Assembly (NCBI GenBank): GCA_021234535.1
Contig: CM037839.1
Span: forward strand, 30,524,975 to 30,588,974
Origin: Stichopus chloronotus
Taxonomy: Eukaryota > Echinodermata > Holothuroidea > Aspidochirotida > Stichopodidae
DNA: 64,000 nt
Direction: 5' to 3'
Within the stretch, counting starts at the first letter, position 1. Each line of letters opens with the position of its first letter. The notes below the pieces were generated by a model. The model made no database searches, had not been told where the DNA came from, and saw only the letters and a program-made list of their open reading frames with translations. Positions 61,101 to 64,000 of this stretch are shown here, piece after piece. The position numbers and the translations under genes are program-made.

Positions 61101-62883
61101 ATAGTCTGTACTGTGCAAAATCAAACTGGTTGGACTGTTTACATCAGGGCAGAAAAACTGATCGTGTATTTCGAATTGTCTGGAATCAAAGGCTAATTAT
61201 ACTCACTACCACGCTTTACTCTCAAAAGAATTACCGCCACTCCCATAAACATATAATTGGCTATATTCGTAGTCCATGATGGTCAGTTTTATTTACATAA
61301 CAGTACATGAGAGCAATTTGATCTATTAATTTGCATTGTAATATACCTTAATTTCAGTACTTCCGGTACTAAGTTCCTCCCCTGAGGTAGTATCAGTCAA
61401 TGGTACTTCAGTGACGATCACCTGGTATGGGTGGGACGCTGTTAAAGATATCGGTGACGAACAAGTAGTGGAGTATCGTCTGTATTACAGAGAGGAAACA
61501 GAAAGCAACTGGTCATTCGCTGCCACGGTAAATGCTGATAAAGACCTTTCACACGTCTTCACTGATCTGAAACCAGAGACTAATTACTCTCTCAGTGTGG
61601 CAGCAGTAAGAGATGGAGACGGAGGAGAAGGGCCGAGAAGTCCATCTCAGAATACTACCACGCAATGCAAAGGTGAAAATATATAAAGTTTTGATTAAAT
61701 GAAACAACTTTTAAATGCTGCCATGTTTTTCCTCAATAATCTTTGTTGTACTACATAAAGTAGCATGGATGTAAAAATGTCGGGCATCTAATGTAAAAAC
61801 CTTGGAATTTCTAGCTGCTGGAAATTCAAAATCCCTGTAAGTCTAATAATTTTGTTAAGCAAGTCTTAAGTTCTTATTGATATAATTCTCCCTTATCTGG
61901 CAGGAACTGTATCTTGAGATTAGTTATTTTAGCCACCATTGCTTGAGTTAGCGATACAATGTAAATTTGTCAAACTTCGCGCACCCTACCAACGAGTAAC
62001 GTTACTAGCAAAATAGTCTACACATGACGAGTGAGTGTCCTTTGAAATCCTGAGCGTAAACCTATAGCATTAACCTGGGAACAAGCTAGTAGCAGATATT
62101 GTCATGAATAAGTCCACTGAATTTTCAAAATCATGATTTGGAAATTTGTAACATTAGGTGGCAACTGCAAATAGGATGCCTTAGGCCCAGCTCACCTCTA
62201 CTGTGTCAGCTGTACAGTAAAGTTGACTAATCGGGGAAGGGCGATTAAATAAACAGTTTCATTTTTTTTAAAGTCATTTCAAGGTATGATAGTCAAACCT
62301 TTGTCCAGCTGCTTGGGTTATTGCATTTTCGGGGTTATTTTTAAGGGTGCGCGAAGTTTGGCAATGAGCGAAATTTGCGGTATGTACTATAATATTTGAA
62401 GACGAATCACCAACGCAATTAACTTGGTACCATCACTCAGTTCAAAGTCTTGTGCATGTTCGTGTAAAAGTGCAGTAACATAAGCCTCTGGTGAAACATT
62501 TGATTGAAAATTATTTTGAAAGCGCAATGAATACCAACCTTTTAATTTCTCTGATTGAATTATTAGTGTCAACAACTAGATATCGTTACCTAACCTATTG
62601 TCGTCGCTGTAAACTCTTTTGTGTGTTTCTTCTTTCAACATCCAATTCATAAAGACAATACAAAACAATATTATTTGCTTAGAAGATACGCCTATGCATA
62701 TTTAAGACATTCAACAATCGATCAATAATTGCAATGTTATCAATTTAAAGTCTTTCTTTGTGATATACTATGTGGTACTCGTTTTCTCTCATGCACTTTT
62801 GCAATCTAGTACCGTCCAGCCCACTAAGTGTCTCATCTAAGATGTCCGAAGGTGAATTTTCCGTGGTAACTGTATCTTGGGAG
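55074..62883 (+). CDS. Tie-like receptor tyrosine kinase, extracellular part (10 exons; runs off the right edge)
   Basis: Coding exons: 55,074-55,158; 55,467-55,802; 56,072-56,335; 56,691-56,825; 57,759-57,908; 58,077-58,208; 58,818-58,964; 60,266-60,559; 61,358-61,672; 62,810-62,883. The internal exons from 55,467 to 61,672 are all phase 1-1 and multiples of three, so every domain is a separable module. The order signal peptide, Ig, Ig, EGF (four), Ig, FN3, FN3 is that of Tie1/Tie2 (angiopoietin receptors), which normally have three EGF modules and three FN3. Local matches are strong: CYNGGICDENTGKCVCAPGF against vertebrate Tie2 [20 protein letters not shown], and CLNDPFGCRCITGFGGLNCN against [20 protein letters not shown]. 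Tie receptors sit in the plasma membrane and signal in vessel and blood-cell biology. The membrane span and kinase are not in the window, so kinase activity is inferred. Introns longer than 300 bp hold only what is listed separately. Confidence 0.88.
55467..55802 (+). CDS. Tie-like gene, Ig-like domain 1 exon
   Basis: Acceptor TCTCTTCAG, donor AGATG|GTTGGT (weak but phase-correct). 336 nt. Key features: cysteine in YQCYVSN, tryptophan in RLVWTRDGE, second cysteine in FGVFSCTGEING, ending KVSHIRMRSD. The GVFSC.GE spacing is like the first Ig of Tie2. Confidence 0.82.
56072..56335 (+). CDS. Tie-like gene, Ig-like domain 2 exon
   Basis: Acceptor TATATTTTAG. 264 nt: YIVPTDGLLSQTV, then FRWNRNNIRLPSADG and the Ig signature REDAGVYECYIDG, ending LKLLIVRG. 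The donor reads CGAG|GCGAGT: a GC donor is the only choice that keeps phase 1 and joins RG to CPATQW of the next exon. Confidence 0.85.
56691..56825 (+). CDS. Tie-like gene, EGF-like exon 1
   Basis: Acceptor AATACGCAG, donor AAAATA|GTAGGT. 135 nt: CPATQWDPPDCLRVCESC, then YNGGICDENTGKCVCAPGF. Cysteine pattern of the first Tie EGF-like module. Confidence 0.88.
57759..57908 (+). CDS. Tie-like gene, EGF-like exon 2
   Basis: Acceptor TATGACAG, donor GAAG|GTATGA. 150 nt: CGGNSFGHRCEFRC, NNIDACRGNLF, then CLNDPFGCRCITGFGGLNCN, closely matching the second EGF-like module of vertebrate Tie2. Confidence 0.9.
58077..58208 (+). CDS. Tie-like gene, EGF-like exon 3
   Basis: Acceptor GACCAACAG, donor CAAG|GTCAGT. 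132 nt: ECPPGTFGASCLQTCHC, then ECDRHTGVC and CSRGWTGTNCQ. Confidence 0.88.
58818..58964 (+). CDS. Tie-like gene, EGF-like exon 4
   Basis: Acceptor CTTTTTAAG, donor ACAG|GTATAA. 147 nt: ECDGPFYGSDCTKECHC, then QLCNSETGLCKPGGC and a longer tail (LEQWIDLFPPFSCQT) where most Tie EGF modules have PGW.G..C. A decayed duplicate lies at 59,814-59,966. Confidence 0.85.
59200..59610. repeat. TGACCT-type repeat in an intron of the Tie-like gene
   Basis: Two to three units with CTTGAG.TCGTTTACAAG and TTGACCTCAAATGACCTTTCACC phrases, related to 3,100-5,240, ending in a CA run. Confidence 0.75.
59814..59966 (+). pseudogene. Decayed duplicate of EGF-like exon 4
   Basis: Aligns along its whole length with 58,818-58,964 (shared blocks: TTTCTACGGAT, TGCCATTGTGA.AA, AACA.TGAGACTGG, GTAAACCT). 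Translated in pieces it gives CHCEKE..CN.ETGRSKPREC.STGM. It has lost two cysteines, contains a frameshift near the start and a TAG near the end, yet keeps a GCAG|GTGAAA donor-like end. Unlikely to be spliced in. Confidence 0.88.
60108..60160. repeat. (CA)n microsatellite
   Basis: CACACACACTCACGCACGCA followed by more CA repeats, in the intron before the third Ig exon. Confidence 0.9.
60266..60559 (+). CDS. Tie-like gene, Ig-like domain 3 exon
   Basis: Acceptor CAATACCAAG, donor ATATG|GTGAGC. 294 nt: VRITMNSKQNPGIPGWVTC, then LELVVSRNKLDLDM and GDVFFCQLRQINIPP. Cysteines in GWVTC and VFFCQ fit an Ig fold, in the same place as the Ig after the EGF modules in Tie2. Confidence 0.82.
60655..60760. 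repeat. (CTGTCTAT)n-like microsatellite
   Basis: Imperfect TCTGTCTATC.GTC repeats in the intron after the third Ig exon. Confidence 0.9.
61019..61060 (+). CDS. Possible alternative hydrophobic exon of the Tie-like gene
   Basis: A 42-nt block between acceptor TTTTCCCTGAAGCAG and donor CAAT|GTAAGT, phase 1-1 like all its neighbours. It encodes VSIVGILVVIVWFQ. Spliced to the FN3 exon it would give a run of about 19 hydrophobic residues; read through the donor it gives CKSTEDRQ and then TGA at 61,083-61,085. Either could make a membrane-anchored variant. No known Tie module matches it and it may be chance. Confidence 0.35.
61358..61672 (+). CDS. Tie-like gene, fibronectin type III domain 1 exon
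   Basis: Acceptor TTAATTTCAG, donor AAAG|GTGAAA. 315 nt, a complete FN3: SVTITWYGWDAV (strand B Trp), VVEYRLYYREETESNW (C and C'), LSHVFTDLKPETNYSLSVAA (the L.P.T.Y.. signature) and GGEGPRSPS.N..TQC. Tie2 has the same RRGEGGEGHPGP-type loop here. Confidence 0.92.
62810..62883 (+). CDS. Tie-like gene, start of fibronectin type III domain 2
   Basis: Acceptor TTTGCAATCTAG. Reads VPSSPLSVSSKMSEGEFSVV, then TVSWE, matching the first strands of the FN3 before it. It probably ends at GGAG|GTAGTG (phase 0), since the frame soon reaches a stop (TAG after ILCK). Confidence 0.65.
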
Positions 62884-64000
62884 GTAGTGTACCAACATTT
62901 AAAGATTTGCATATTATGCAAATAGTTTGATTGCATATTATGTAAATCACCTATTGATTATTTAAAGTAAAAAAAATCCAGTGTAATGTTTTCACGAATG
63001 AATGAAATCGCAAAGATAGAATTACGTATGGTAAAAGATTTCCTGATTGTTTCTAAAAACAGTACTGGTACTTATAGAAATAAGTCGTTGTTTTCTTATC
63101 ATGCACGATCAATTATTTAAAGGTTAATCATTATACTACAGTTAATACACAGGTCCAAAGTTGATTAACCTTCTTCATACATACCAAAGAGATTTTGATA
63201 AAAAAAAAGGACGAAGAAAAGAAAGGAATTTGGAGCTTAAATAACCGCATTTTTATTGAAAAGGAACCCCGAGAAAAGGTAAACAAATTTACAACATGTC
63301 AACAATATTCGTGCGCGAAACAGAAAGTAACACTTAGACAAAAAGAATAACAATGGAAATTGACATAGCGCAACAACGCGTGCTTTAGTTCTTTTGCGTG
63401 CTTTAGTATAGTTTGCAACTTGTAGTGTACTATTTGGGTGCACGCGCGCTGTGGTCAGTGTACGTGTATCATATTCACTGTGCAGAGTGTACTTTACTGC
63501 GTGCTACAGAGTGTTGTACAGCTACAGGGCCTGGTAACTGATTTTGGATAAAGACAGTGACAGATTCATTGAATATAGATTTCGAGATTTCAGTCCTAAC
63601 AGCAGCAGAAAGTGGAAGACTTGTTATGTGCGGACCCTAATTTTCATGTGAGTGTGAGAGTTCTCAGTAAGCTATGCAAAATCTCCAAAGTTTAAGAATG
63701 TAAATCCGGTGGTTGTATGGAGACCCTTCAAGATGGCGATGTATTGCAGTCCTTAGTCCTTTTTACGATTTTATTCATAGGGAATTGTTTTTGAACATCT
63801 CAGCAGAATTTTACAAAGTAGGAAAGCTAATTCCGGTAGGCTATCAAACTTTCAAGGTGTTCAAAATATACTGCTTTCACCCGACACAATTCTGGTATTT
63901 CCTACGTCAGAGGGATTACCACTAACAGTGTACTATGCTGTTGTTACGTAGATTTACCTACATTTACATTTTACTGTTGATCAGGTCTTAAGCCCTAGGC
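62884..64000. other. Intron or remainder of the Tie-like gene
   Basis: A possible second half of an FN3 lies at 63,558-63,647: GACAG acceptor, RFIEYRFRDFSPNSSRKWKT, donor TTCAT|GTGAGT. Its phase (one base before GAC) does not fit the phase-0 donor at 62,883, so the link is unproven. No kinase-domain exon is in the window. Confidence 0.35.

Overview
This is a window of animal nuclear DNA: short exons with GT-AG introns, no operons, and a very high load of transposon remains. The gene families and the mix of mobile elements (Polinton/Maverick-like, Penelope-like, Ty3/gypsy, hAT, CR1/jockey-like LINE scraps, long TA runs, and arrays built on TGACCT motifs) suit a marine invertebrate deuterostome. 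I infer an echinoderm, perhaps a sea cucumber. Nothing in the sequence proves the species.

Region by region. (1) 1-5.5 kb, minus strand: two consecutive exons of a sterol carrier protein 2 gene (SCP2/SCPx type). The gene runs off the left edge, and a minisatellite has grown out of the 3' splice junction of its last visible exon. A TGACCT-rich repeat array fills much of the intron. (2) 5.5-18.5 kb: introns or intergenic DNA with one complete non-autonomous hAT element, three scraps of non-LTR reverse transcriptase, and one possible membrane-protein exon at 17.26 kb. (3) 18.5-20.8 kb: a Ty3/gypsy element with both LTRs, a tRNA-Trp-like primer site and a 4-bp target duplication, but with its interior deleted down to the integrase end of pol. 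(4) 20.8-30 kb: repeats, another reverse transcriptase scrap and several hAT-family copies. (5) 30,048-43,050: a 13.0-kb element with 233-bp terminal inverted repeats, AG...CT ends and a perfect 6-bp target duplication, features of Polinton/Maverick elements. It carries a broken protein-primed-type DNA polymerase B, an intact C2H2/acidic ORF and a nested pair of hAT insertions. (6) 43-54.5 kb: a 336-bp tandem triplication, Penelope-like remains, long TA runs, large perfect inverted repeats and ATATGG-rich arrays. (7) 55-63 kb, plus strand: the extracellular part of a Tie-like receptor (signal peptide, Ig, Ig, four EGF-like exons, Ig, FN3, start of a second FN3). Its kinase half would lie beyond the right edge.

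Only the SCP2 gene and the Tie-like receptor gene are well-supported host genes. Most other long reading frames are repeat translations. The main points for follow-up are the complete Polinton-like element, the Tie-like gene with a possible hydrophobic alternative exon and a decayed duplicate EGF exon, the gypsy deletion derivative, and the minisatellite derived from the SCP2 splice junction.
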